Of a stretch of 64,000 nucleotides of DNA, positions 7,914 through 16,398 are shown one piece after another. Position numbers and translations under genes: made by a program. The notes under the pieces are model-generated. The model did not search any database. It was not told the origin of the DNA and was given only the letters and a program-made list of their open reading frames with translations. How positions within the stretch are numbered: position 1 is the first letter of the stretch; each line of letters begins with the position of its first letter. This DNA comes from Fen-1258 sp964441505 (GTDB lineage: Bacteria; Bacteroidota; Ignavibacteria; Ignavibacteriales; Melioribacteraceae), in assembly GCA_964441505.1 (NCBI GenBank), contig CAYTUV010000019.1:1-64000 (forward strand), written 5' to 3'.

Positions 7914-9161
7914 ATGAAAAAAACAGTAATTGCATTATTGTTTTGTTCTTTTGTTATGTATGGACAAAGCATTGAATACACACAACTAACATTAAAAGAA
8001 GCGCTTTCATTAGCTCTCGAAAAAAACGGCGATATACTTAACGCTGAAAAAGGAATAAAATTAGCCGATGCTAAAATTCTGCAAGCAGGGAAAATAGCTA
8101 ATGCTGAAATTTCTTTAGAGACAAATGAAATCCCAACATCATTAAAAATAAATAATACAGGAGAGCTTAATCTTTGGTTTTCGCAAGAGCTTGAATTTTT
8201 TGGTAAGCGCGGATTAAGGATTGATGCGGCGGTGCAGGATAAATTTATTGCCGAAGTTAAGCTTACTAGTTTGAAGACTATTCTTGCCTCAAAAATAAAG
8301 ACGTTTTACTACAACGCTCTTCTTACAAAAGAAATAATCAGCAACATTGAATTCAACATTCAACTGCTGAGTGATTTTCTTCAGCAAGTAACAGATAAAT
8401 ACAGAGCCGGAACAAGCGAATATATAGACATAATCCGTACGAAAGTTGAATTAACCAGGTTAAAAAATAGTTTATTTGAGACTAAACGGAACAACAGAGT
8501 TATTCTAAACGAATTGAAGTATTTAATCGGTATGGATTTAACCAATGATGTAGCATTAATAGATTCGTTAAACTATAAGATTAGGAAAGTGGAAAAAGAT
8601 TCAGTACTTCAACAGCTTGCTCAAAGCAGCAATTTCTTAAAACAAATTGAATATCAGTCAGGAAAAAATAGATACAACCTTGAGCTTGCGAATAAAAACA
8701 AACTGCCAGATTTCAAATTTGGAATCTCATTACAAAAGAGAAACGTCAATGGCTTGGGAAGTTATGATCAATTTATTGGTTTGAGCTTTGGAGTTAGCCT
8801 ACCGATGTTCTATTCACCTTATTCCAAAGGAGAAATTCAGGAAGCAGAAACTTTGATTGACATCAACAAAATTCAAAGAGAATACTTTAAGAAAAAAGTT
8901 ATACAGAATATTTCCAATTCTTATTATAATCTTGTATTTGCTCAGGAGCAGTTGAATGTGTTTGAAACTTCCCTTCTAACTGATGCCGAGGAAGAATTGC
9001 GAACCGGAATTAATTCTTACCAGAACAACAAAATTGATGTGCTCAACTTATTCGATATTTACCGCACTTACAGAGCAACAAAGTTTGAGTACTTAAAAAC
9101 TATCTATAATAATTTAGTTGCCGAAGCAGAACTTGAGGCTTCAGGCGAACTGCAGTTATAA
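7914..9161 (+). CDS. TolC/CusC-family outer-membrane channel, cassette 1
   Basis: The start at 7914 gives a normal signal peptide (MKKTVIALLF..., ending YGQ). The in-frame extension upstream would overlap the hairpin. The product is about 415 residues of long amphipathic helices in the two-repeat outer-membrane efflux protein (OEP) pattern: LTLKEALSLALEKN at the front and a second helical repeat from about residue 215. It forms the outer-membrane exit duct of the tripartite efflux pump with the adaptor and RND genes that follow. Confidence 0.88.
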   Translation: MKKTVIALLFCSFVMYGQSIEYTQLTLKEALSLALEKNGDILNAEKGIKLADAKILQAGKIANAEISLETNEIPTSLKINNTGELNLWFSQELEFFGKRGLRIDAAVQDKFIAEVKLTSLKTILASKIKTFYYNALLTKEIISNIEFNIQLLSDFLQQVTDKYRAGTSEYIDIIRTKVELTRLKNSLFETKRNNRVILNELKYLIGMDLTNDVALIDSLNYKIRKVEKDSVLQQLAQSSNFLKQIEYQSGKNRYNLELANKNKLPDFKFGISLQKRNVNGLGSYDQFIGLSFGVSLPMFYSPYSKGEIQEAETLIDINKIQREYFKKKVIQNISNSYYNLVFAQEQLNVFETSLLTDAEEELRTGINSYQNNKIDVLNLFDIYRTYRATKFEYLKTIYNNLVAEAELEASGELQL

Positions 9162-9187
9162 GTTTATAATTGAACAAAGGAGATAAA

Positions 9188-10306
9188 ATGAAATTAATTA
9201 AAATTTATTTGGCGTTAATATTATCGTTTGTTTTGATAAGCTGCGGCGGTAATGACAGAAACGAAGAACATTCAAACGAATATCCTGAACGGAAACACAG
9301 CGATGAAAAGACAGTTTTGGCATTTACAAAACATCAGCTCGATCATATAAATCTGCAGATAGCAGAAGTGGAATTGAAACCGGTTGAAATGAACTTGCAA
9401 TTTTCCGGAAGAGCCGCTTTGAACGAAAGAACAACTGCACACATTACTTCTAGGGTAAAGGGCAGAGTTGAAAAAGTTTATTCTGTTGTTGCCGATAAAG
9501 TAAAAAAAGATCAAACACTGCTTGAAATTTACAGCCAGGAATTTATTGCATCGCAATCTGAATTTATTCAAGCAGAGGAAAGATTGAAAAGACTAAAACA
9601 AAATGACCCCGATTTTGGAACGGCGCATTCAATTTACGAATCGGCAAAAACAAAATTAGAAGTGATTGGATTGACAAACGACGATATAGAAAATCTTGCA
9701 GAATTTCATAAACCTTATCAATATTTAAAAGTACTAGCACCTTTTGACGGTACTCTCCTTTCCGGAGAAATTAGGCAGGGAGAATTCGTTGATATCGGCC
9801 GAGAGTTTTTTTTAATTGCAAATCTTTCAACAATTTGGGTGCTGGCTGATGTATTCGAGAAGGATATGCTTTTTCTTAAAGAAGGAATGCAGGGTGAGAT
9901 TATTGTTCCTTCCTATCCAACCGATAAATTCTTCGGCAAGGTTGTTCGCATATATGATATAGTTGATCCGGCAAGCAGAACTATTAAGGTAAGATTCGAG
10001 GCAAACAATCAGCAGTTGAAATTAAAACCCGAAATGTTTGTCAATGTTAATGTTAAAGGTGCTTTTAACGGAACACACCTAAAAATTCTTTCTTCATCTG
10101 TTCTAAAAGAAGGAGAAAATTATTATGTATTTACTGCGCTCACTGACACAACTTTTGAAAAAAAGGAAATAAAAATTGGAATTGAAACAAAAGAATACAC
10201 AGAAGTGATAAAAGGATTAAAAAGCGGCGATAAAGTTGCTTCAAGCGGAACGTTCTATCTAAAGTCCGAACTTGCAAAATCAACATTTGTTGAAGATGAA
10301 CATTAA
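9188..10306 (+). CDS. RND periplasmic adaptor lipoprotein (CusB/CzcB-like), cassette 1
   Basis: The start at 9188 follows AAAGGAGA and opens a lipoprotein signal with lipobox LISC. The chain then shows the membrane-fusion order: a beta-barrel strand, a lipoyl half (SRVKGRVEKVY), a helical hairpin (about residues 110-165), the second lipoyl half (LAPFDGTLLSG) and the C-terminal barrel and membrane-proximal domains. It bridges the inner-membrane pump and the outer channel. The adaptor class fits heavy-metal efflux. A Met/His-rich N-terminal metal site like that of CusB is not evident. Confidence 0.88.
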   Translation: MKLIKIYLALILSFVLISCGGNDRNEEHSNEYPERKHSDEKTVLAFTKHQLDHINLQIAEVELKPVEMNLQFSGRAALNERTTAHITSRVKGRVEKVYSVVADKVKKDQTLLEIYSQEFIASQSEFIQAEERLKRLKQNDPDFGTAHSIYESAKTKLEVIGLTNDDIENLAEFHKPYQYLKVLAPFDGTLLSGEIRQGEFVDIGREFFLIANLSTIWVLADVFEKDMLFLKEGMQGEIIVPSYPTDKFFGKVVRIYDIVDPASRTIKVRFEANNQQLKLKPEMFVNVNVKGAFNGTHLKILSSSVLKEGENYYVFTALTDTTFEKKEIKIGIETKEYTEVIKGLKSGDKVASSGTFYLKSELAKSTFVEDEH

Positions 10307-10321
10307 GGATTGGAGAAAAAA

Positions 10322-13300
10322 ATGATTAATAAAATAATTTTATTTGCCGTCCGCCAAAGGCTTTTTATTCTTCTTGGGGTCATTGGTTTAATCATAGGTG
10401 GAATTATTGCCGCTGTAAAACTACCGATTGATGCCGTTCCGGATATAACAAGCAATCAAGTGCAGGTTTTTACAAAAGCGCCGGCGCTTGCACCTCAGGA
10501 AATAGAACGGCTTGTAACTTATCCTATCGAAATTGCTATGCTGAATCTTCCCGATGTAGAAGAAGTTCGCTCTGTCTCTAAATTTGGCCTCTCTGCCGTT
10601 ACTATTGTTTTCAGGGACAATGTTGATACCTACTTTGCCCGCCAGATAGTATTCGAAAAACTTCAAGCAGCAAAAAACAATTTACCGCCCGGACTGGCTG
10701 AACCGGAACTTGGTCCTGTTTCAACGGGATTAGGAGAAATCTATCAGTATGAAGTAACGGGAAAAGGATTTTCTCCGATGGAGCTTCGCTCAATTCAAGA
10801 TTGGATAATTAAACGGCAGCTTGCCGGAATACCTGGAATTGTTGAAGTAAACACGTTCGGCGGAGAATTAAAACAATATCAAGTTCAGGTTGATCCTCAA
10901 AAACTTTTAAAATATAATATCTCTCTAAGAGAAGTGATTGATGCCGTTTCCAGCAACAATGCAAATGCAGGCGGCGGATACATCGAGCACAAACAAGAAC
11001 AGTATGTTGTTGTTGGCATTGGTATCGCTTCATCAAAAAGCGATTTGGAGAATATTATTGTTAGAACACAAGGCGGCACGCCTATTTATGTTAGAGATGT
11101 TTCATCTGTTGGAGAAGGCGCTGCTCTCCGTCAAGGTGCGGTAACAGTTGATGGGAAACAAGAAATTGTAAGCGGAATAACAATGATGTTAAAAGGAGAA
11201 AACGCGCGTCAAGCGGTCCAACGGGTTAAAGAAAGAGTTGAAGAAATTAAACGAACATTGCCCGAAGGCGTTGACATTATTCCCTTTTATGAAAGGACCG
11301 AATTAATTAACAGAGTTATTGCAACGGTTATTAAAAACTTAAGCGAAGGCGGATTGTTCGTAATAATAATTCTCTTCTTATTATTGATGAATCTTCGCGG
11401 AGGATTTATAGTTGCATCTGTTATTCCACTTTCCATGTTGTTCGCAATAATTATGATGAAAGCTTTCAACATTTCAGGTAATTTAATGTCGCTCGGGGCT
11501 CTTGATTTTGGAATTATTGTGGATGGCGCAGTTGTACTGATAGAAAATTCTATCCGTAAATTACACGAGCGGCAGCATTCTAATCTTTCTGAACCTGTAG
11601 GACAAACACTGCTTAATTCATTTTTTGAAGTGGGTAGACCGATTGTATTTGGTGTTGCAATCATCATCATTGTTTATCTTCCGATTTTTACTTTGCAGGG
11701 TATTGAAGGAAAAATGTTCAAGCCAATGGCTTACACTGTTGTCTTTGCACTGGTTGGAGCTTTGTTTTTAACGCTCACTTATGTTCCGGTTGTGAGCACT
11801 ATTTTATTTAAAAATGGAAGGGTGTCGGAAAAAGAAAGTCCGATAATAAAATTTTTAAAACCCTTGTACCATAAAACTCTTTTCTTTGCAATGAAAAGAA
11901 AAATTATTGTTCTTGGATCTTCGCTTGGAATCTTTATCGTTTCGATTGTTGTTTTTTTCAGATTGGGCGGCGAGTTCATTCCAACACTTGACGAAGGCGA
12001 TATATTGATAGAGCTAAGAAGACTGCCGAGCATTTCTCTCACTGAAGCTATCCACACTTCTCAAATGCTCGAAGCTGAATTGAAATCAATTCCGGAGGTC
12101 ATTAGTGTTATTTCGAAAACCGGCAGACCGGAAATAGCAACAGACCCGATGAGCATTTATCAAAGCGATGTTTACATTAAAATGAAACCGAGAGAAGAAT
12201 GGATTACTGCAAAATCGAAAGACGAAATGATTGGAAAAATGACCGGCGTAATGAACCGGGTTCCGGGAATAGGCGGGGGTTTTTCCCAACCGATTGAAAT
12301 GCGTTTTAACGAATTGATTGCCGGTGTACGTTCCGATGTAGGGGTAAAAGTTTACGGTGAAGATTTAGATACACTATCACGGATTGCTGGTGACGTTGCA
12401 AGGATACTTCAACAAACACAAGGATCTGCAGATGTGCGCATTCAGCAAGTGGAAGGACTGCCCCAGCTTCAAATTGTAATTGACAGAAACAAAATATCAC
12501 GTTTCGGTATTAATGTGGAAGATGTAAATCTTCTTATCGAATCTGCTCTTGCCGGAACACCGGTAGGAAAAATTTATGAAGGAGAAAAGCAATTTGATCT
12601 TGTAGTTAAATTAGATAGAGATTCAAGAAAAGATATTGATGCAATCAAAAACTTACTTGTCCCGGCTCCAAATAGTTTTTTGGTGCGCTTAAGTGATGTA
12701 GCAGAGTTCAAAATGATCGAAGGTCCAGCCGAGATATCTCACAGCGCAGGAAGAAGATTAGTTGTAGTTGAATCTAATGTGAGGGATAGAGATATACAAA
12801 GCTTTGTAACTGAAGCTAAATCATTGATTAACAAAAGAATAAAAATGCCGGTCGGTTATGTTATTAAATATGGCGGAGAATTTGAGAATCTTGAAAGAGC
12901 CGGAAATACACTAATGATCGTTGTTCCGGTTGCATTACTTTTGATCTTCCTTCTTCTCTTTGCAACTGTAAATTCAATCCGGCAAGCATTGATTATCTTT
13001 ACAGGAATTCCGCTTGCAGTTGTGGGGGGCGTGTTTGCATTATGGCTCAGAGATTTGCCCTTCTCCATTTCCGCCGGAGTCGGATTTATAGCACTCTTTG
13101 GTGTTGCCGTTCTAAACGGAGTTGTGATGGTGACATACATTAATAAATTGAGAGCCGATGGTCTAAACATTTTAGAATCAGTAATAAAAGGATCTGAAAC
13201 GAGATTAAGACCGGTTATTACAACGGCATTTGTAGCAAGTTTAGGATTTGTCCCGATGGCGCTTTCAACATCTGCAGGCGCTGAGGTTCAGAGACCACTG

Positions 13301-13420
13301 GCAACCGTTGTAATCGGCGGATTGATCAGCTCAACTTTTCTTACCCTGATAGTTCTTCCGGTAATTTATAAAATGACCGAAGAATGGTTTGGAAGAAAAG
13401 AAACTGAAAGAGAATTGTAA
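10322..13420 (+). CDS. Heavy-metal RND efflux pump, CzcA type, cassette 1
   Basis: The start at 10322 is preceded by GGAG and follows the adaptor stop by 15 bases. The protein of about 1032 residues has 12 helices, two large periplasmic loops and the HME proton-relay motif D395-F-G-x3-D401-G-A-x4-E408-N in TM4. That DFG...DGA form is typical of pumps for divalent Zn/Co/Cd/Ni. Cu(I)/Ag(I) pumps of the CusA type have a different motif. The neighbourhood suggests copper, so specificity is open. It is driven by the proton gradient and takes metal from the periplasm or cytosol to the outside. Confidence 0.9.
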   Translation: MINKIILFAVRQRLFILLGVIGLIIGGIIAAVKLPIDAVPDITSNQVQVFTKAPALAPQEIERLVTYPIEIAMLNLPDVEEVRSVSKFGLSAVTIVFRDNVDTYFARQIVFEKLQAAKNNLPPGLAEPELGPVSTGLGEIYQYEVTGKGFSPMELRSIQDWIIKRQLAGIPGIVEVNTFGGELKQYQVQVDPQKLLKYNISLREVIDAVSSNNANAGGGYIEHKQEQYVVVGIGIASSKSDLENIIVRTQGGTPIYVRDVSSVGEGAALRQGAVTVDGKQEIVSGITMMLKGENARQAVQRVKERVEEIKRTLPEGVDIIPFYERTELINRVIATVIKNLSEGGLFVIIILFLLLMNLRGGFIVASVIPLSMLFAIIMMKAFNISGNLMSLGALDFGIIVDGAVVLIENSIRKLHERQHSNLSEPVGQTLLNSFFEVGRPIVFGVAIIIIVYLPIFTLQGIEGKMFKPMAYTVVFALVGALFLTLTYVPVVSTILFKNGRVSEKESPIIKFLKPLYHKTLFFAMKRKIIVLGSSLGIFIVSIVVFFRLGGEFIPTLDEGDILIELRRLPSISLTEAIHTSQMLEAELKSIPEVISVISKTGRPEIATDPMSIYQSDVYIKMKPREEWITAKSKDEMIGKMTGVMNRVPGIGGGFSQPIEMRFNELIAGVRSDVGVKVYGEDLDTLSRIAGDVARILQQTQGSADVRIQQVEGLPQLQIVIDRNKISRFGINVEDVNLLIESALAGTPVGKIYEGEKQFDLVVKLDRDSRKDIDAIKNLLVPAPNSFLVRLSDVAEFKMIEGPAEISHSAGRRLVVVESNVRDRDIQSFVTEAKSLINKRIKMPVGYVIKYGGEFENLERAGNTLMIVVPVALLLIFLLLFATVNSIRQALIIFTGIPLAVVGGVFALWLRDLPFSISAGVGFIALFGVAVLNGVVMVTYINKLRADGLNILESVIKGSETRLRPVITTAFVASLGFVPMALSTSAGAEVQRPLATVVIGGLISSTFLTLIVLPVIYKMTEEWFGRKETEREL

Positions 13421-13425
13421 ACTAG

Positions 13426-13450
13426 AAAGGGAACGGTACGCTGTTCCCTT
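13426..13450 (+). other. Intercistronic hairpin between RND pump and PII gene
   Basis: AAGGGAAC and GTTCCCTT form an 8-base-pair stem six bases after the pump stop. There is no run of T after it, so it is more likely a processing or stability element, or a weak attenuator that sets the PII level, than a full terminator. Confidence 0.5.
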
Positions 13451-13472
13451 CATATATTAAAAGGAAAATAAA

Positions 13473-13814
13473 ATGAAAGAGATTAAAGCAATAATAAGAC
13501 CGTTCAAATTAACTGAAGTTATTGAGGAACTTCAAAAAATTGAAGGACTTCCGGGAGTTACAATTTCCGATATAAAAGGATTTGGGAAAAGCCGGGCAAA
13601 AGATGCTACTCATAAAATTGTAGAAGATCTAATAGAGTATGTACCTAAGATAAAAATTGAATTAGTAGTTCACGATGACATGGTTAATAAAATATTGGAC
13701 GTGATCCAGACAAAAGCACATACCGGCAATCCGGGAGATGGGAAAATATTTGTTGTGGATGTAAATAATGTTGTGAAAATAAGAACGAATGAAAGAGGAA
13801 TAGAAGCGATATGA
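13473..13814 (+). CDS. PII-family signalling protein linked to metal efflux (PII-NG-like), cassette 1
   Basis: The 113-residue chain has the PII fold signatures: MKEIKAIIRPFKL at the N-terminus, HTGNPGDGKIFV (B-loop, cf. TGKIGDGKIF) and RTNERG (C-loop). The T-loop region lacks the ELYRGAEY segment with the uridylylated Tyr51 of GlnB/GlnK. No amtB, glnA or glnB context is present. A non-nitrogen PII group (often called PII-NG) is known next to heavy-metal RND pumps, and this fits. It probably binds a nucleotide and regulates the pump or adaptor from the cytosol. Its stop overlaps the next gene by 4 bases. Confidence 0.85.
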   Translation: MKEIKAIIRPFKLTEVIEELQKIEGLPGVTISDIKGFGKSRAKDATHKIVEDLIEYVPKIKIELVVHDDMVNKILDVIQTKAHTGNPGDGKIFVVDVNNVVKIRTNERGIEAI

Positions 13815-14158
13815 AACTATCCAAACTTATTTTGCCAATAATTTCAGCAGCAGTTCTTGCACTGATTTATTATATCTATTTTGCACCAACAAAAGAATTA
13901 GGTTCATTCAGTAAATTCGGTGGTGGTAGCGAAATTAACCAAAAGATAAATGTTGGTGTGGTTCAATCGAAGGGTTTTGAGAGGGATGCTAATGGCAATA
14001 TTATTTCGTTTTACGCAATGGATAAAAACGATGTTGAGGTAAAAGTAACTTTTCACGAACCGGCTGCCGAAGAAATTGTTAATACCAAAGTGATTGAGCT
14101 TATGGGGCATTTACACGGGAATAGTTTTGTCGCTTCAAAGGTTTCTATTATAAAATGA
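13811..14158 (+). CDS. CcmE-like OB-fold membrane-anchored protein without the haem-ligand tail, cassette 1
   Basis: A single N-terminal anchor helix (residues 7-26) is followed by a small OB-fold. Its strand order matches CcmE: VGVVQSKGFERDANGNI, FYAMDKNDVEVKVTF, then VIELMGHLHGNSFVASKV. In CcmE the last strand runs into a haem-binding His (KHDE), or a Cys-containing tail in many Bacteroidota. Here the protein ends at ...SIIK, just before that site. Translation is coupled to the PII gene through an ATGA-type overlap. It is unlikely to bind haem covalently, so a new periplasmic role in metal efflux is inferred. The paralogue at 21250 ends in the same way. Confidence 0.75.
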   Translation: MKLSKLILPIISAAVLALIYYIYFAPTKELGSFSKFGGGSEINQKINVGVVQSKGFERDANGNIISFYAMDKNDVEVKVTFHEPAAEEIVNTKVIELMGHLHGNSFVASKVSIIK

Positions 14159-14188
14159 TAAAAGTATATAAAACAAGTGGAGATATTT

Positions 14189-14614
14189 ATGTTAGGTAAT
14201 ATTCTGGTAGTTGCTGCGCTGCTATCCGCTTTATATTCACTGTTTATGTATTATAAGGCATACAAAGGATTTGAAACTATTGGGAAAGCCCGGTTTGGTT
14301 ATCATATAACTACCGTGATGGTAATTTTTTCATCGGCGTTACTGCTTTATTTTATATTGACCCATCAATATAAATATGTATTTGAGTACAGCAGCAGCAA
14401 TCTTTCAACCGGTTTGTTAATCTCTTCTTTTTTTGGCGGGCAGGAAGGGAGCTTTTTGCTGTGGCTTTTATTTACAATGATTATCGGATTGATTGTTATT
14501 AACCAAACTTCAAAAGAAAAAAATTTTGAAGCGCAGGTAATGATACCGTTCCTCGTTGTGGTTGCCTTCTTGCTGATTATGGTGAACCCATTCCAAAGAT
14601 GCAGCATCATATAA
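14189..14614 (+). pseudogene. ccmF: Truncated ccmF (N-terminal fragment)
   Basis: Start 14189 has GTGGAGA upstream. The 141 codons encode about four transmembrane helices and the CcmF signature FGGQEGSFLLW. Full CcmF haem lyases exceed 600 residues. Here the frame stops after VNPFQRCSII, so the WWD haem-handling domain and the rest are gone. It follows the CcmE-like gene by 30 bases, matching the usual ccmE-ccmF order. This suggests the OB-fold gene came from a cytochrome c maturation locus. The fragment could still be expressed as a membrane protein. Confidence 0.75.
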
Positions 14615-14682
14615 TTCAGTAATCGGAAACCTTTATTAACGAGAGATTGTTATAGCAGTTAGTTTTAGTTAGATTTCGAGCG

Positions 14683-15027
14683 ATGAAAGAAAAATTTGGA
14701 CATATCGAAATAAAATCCGTTTCTGCAATCTTGCTTGCAGTATTCATTTTTGCATTCATTCATTCTGAACTTGGTCAATTTACACCAAAAGGTGATATAC
14801 ACAATTTTCACGATTACTGCCAGATTGTTGATGGCGCAACAACTCAATTACAAAAAACTGTTAGCACAAATGTTTTTAAGCTGCAAGAAATAAAAGATAT
14901 TTGTTTTCATTGCGTTAATGAAGTAACACCAAGTCTCACTTCTTACATCAACCTAGAATTTGAGCAATTCAACGCACCACATAAAACCACAGAAGTTTAC
15001 CTTCACAATAGATCTTTTCTCATTTAA
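14683..15027 (+). CDS. Small secreted Cys/His protein heading efflux cassette 2
   Basis: This 114-residue paralogue of 7528-7842 has a signal/anchor helix (about residues 13-27), HSE, HDYC (about 44-47) and CFHC (about 67-70), and a similar C-terminal RSFLI/RMLLI ending. It again sits directly before the TolC-type gene of a pump. The conserved Cys/His layout between two otherwise diverged copies suggests a selected metal-binding site. The function is unknown. Confidence 0.65.
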   Translation: MKEKFGHIEIKSVSAILLAVFIFAFIHSELGQFTPKGDIHNFHDYCQIVDGATTQLQKTVSTNVFKLQEIKDICFHCVNEVTPSLTSYINLEFEQFNAPHKTTEVYLHNRSFLI

Positions 15028-15051
15028 ACCAATCTTTATTCTTTCTTGAAA

Positions 15052-15074
15052 TTCTGCTCTCTTAAAGAGCAGAA
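15052..15074 (+). other. Hairpin before the cassette 2 TolC gene
   Basis: TTCTGCTCT and AGAGCAGAA form a perfect 9-base-pair stem with a five-base loop. No T-run follows, so it is probably not a full terminator. It sits where cassette 1 also has a hairpin. Confidence 0.5.
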
Positions 15075-15111
15075 CAGGCACTATCATATTATAAATTTTT
15101 TGGAGTATTAA

Positions 15112-16371
15112 ATGAACAAGATTGTTTATTTGTTCATACTTCTTTTTGCTTTAGGCAAGTTGTATGGACAATCCACCACAGGCGTAGAGAACCAGAAAAG
15201 AGAATTAACGCTTAATGATGCTATAGAGATTGGATTAAAGAATAATCCGGAAATAAAATCATCATTAGAAAAAATAAATGCAGCCGGCGGAAGATTCTGG
15301 AGCGGGATTTCTCTCCCCTCTCCGGAATTATCAGTCCGCTATGAATGGACACCAAAAGACAAAAGTCTAAGAAGTTTCAGCGAGAGAACTCAAGAGGTTA
15401 ATCAATCTTTTGAATTCCCGACGAACTATTTTTTGCGCGGTTCAAAGCTATCAACTGAAAAAGAAATTACTGAGAATGAATTCAGATTGACAGAACTGAA
15501 TATCATTGCTCAAATAAAATCTGCTTATTTCAATGTTCTTGCAAAAGAAAATCAATTAAAGATAGCGGAAGAAAATCTTGCAATAGCTGAAGACTTTTTT
15601 AAGAAAGCTGAAATCCGTTATAATGTTGGCGAAGGAACAAACCTTGAAAAGCTTACGGCAAAGGTTCAATTTACTGAGGCAAAGAATAATGCAGAAGTTC
15701 AAAGGAATTTGGTTAAGACTGCTTATGCAGAGTTGAATTATGTTTTAGGTTACGGAAAAGAAGCTAAAGAAAAGCTTTTTGTTCTTTCAGATAGTTTAAC
15801 ATATCATTCGAAAGAATACACGCTTGAAGGATTAGTAAACGATGCAGAAAAAGTTAGTCCGCAGTTAAAAGTAAGCGAGCTGAAAGTAAGTTCGTCATCA
15901 GTAAGTAAGACGCTTGCTTGGTCAAGCCTCCTTCCAAATTTTAACCTTGCTTACTTCAAACAAACACGTGACGGCGATAATGGGTATTACGGAGCTTCCT
16001 TCGGTATATCTATTCCGTTGTGGTTTATGTTCGACCAGCGTGGAAAGATAGAAGAGGCAAGCGCAAATGTTTCTATTGCGGAATCCGAATTACAATTAAC
16101 CAAGAATTCTGTTTACCTAAGAATAAAAAATGCTCTTACAGAATTTCAGAATGCTGATAGACAAGTTCAACTTTATGTAAAGGATATTCTTCCGCAAGCA
16201 GATGAAGTTTACCGCACTGCATCGAAAAGTTATGATGCCGGTGAGATTACATACTTAGAATTTCTTCAAGCAAAACAAACCTTAATTAACTCAAGAAATA
16301 ATTATATAAATGCACTGCTTGCCCACAATGTTGCAATTGCAACGCTCGAGCAAACAGTTGGTAATAGATAA
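15112..16371 (+). CDS. TolC/CusC-family outer-membrane channel, cassette 2
   Basis: The 419-residue protein starts after TTGGAG with a signal peptide ending LYGQ. It opens with LTLNDAIEIGLKNNPEIK, the usual first OEP helix, and contains two repeated helical halves. Helical motifs AEENLAIAEDFFKKAEIRYNVGEG and YDAGEITYLEFLQAKQTL match the conserved (Y/K)xxGxxxxLExLxA pattern of TolC repeats. It provides the outer-membrane duct for the second pump. Divergence from the cassette 1 channel shows the two cassettes are not a recent copy. Confidence 0.88.
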   Translation: MNKIVYLFILLFALGKLYGQSTTGVENQKRELTLNDAIEIGLKNNPEIKSSLEKINAAGGRFWSGISLPSPELSVRYEWTPKDKSLRSFSERTQEVNQSFEFPTNYFLRGSKLSTEKEITENEFRLTELNIIAQIKSAYFNVLAKENQLKIAEENLAIAEDFFKKAEIRYNVGEGTNLEKLTAKVQFTEAKNNAEVQRNLVKTAYAELNYVLGYGKEAKEKLFVLSDSLTYHSKEYTLEGLVNDAEKVSPQLKVSELKVSSSSVSKTLAWSSLLPNFNLAYFKQTRDGDNGYYGASFGISIPLWFMFDQRGKIEEASANVSIAESELQLTKNSVYLRIKNALTEFQNADRQVQLYVKDILPQADEVYRTASKSYDAGEITYLEFLQAKQTLINSRNNYINALLAHNVAIATLEQTVGNR

Positions 16372-16398
16372 TCAATTGAAATTAACGGAGAAAATGAA

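Noticed and set aside
10322..13420. Naming the pump cusA because of copper-related neighbours
   Set aside because: Its TM4 motif is of the CzcA type, so I kept a general heavy-metal RND call.
13473..13814. Classical GlnB/GlnK nitrogen regulator
   Set aside because: It lacks the Tyr51 segment and any amtB or glnA neighbour; the metal-pump context fits PII-NG instead.
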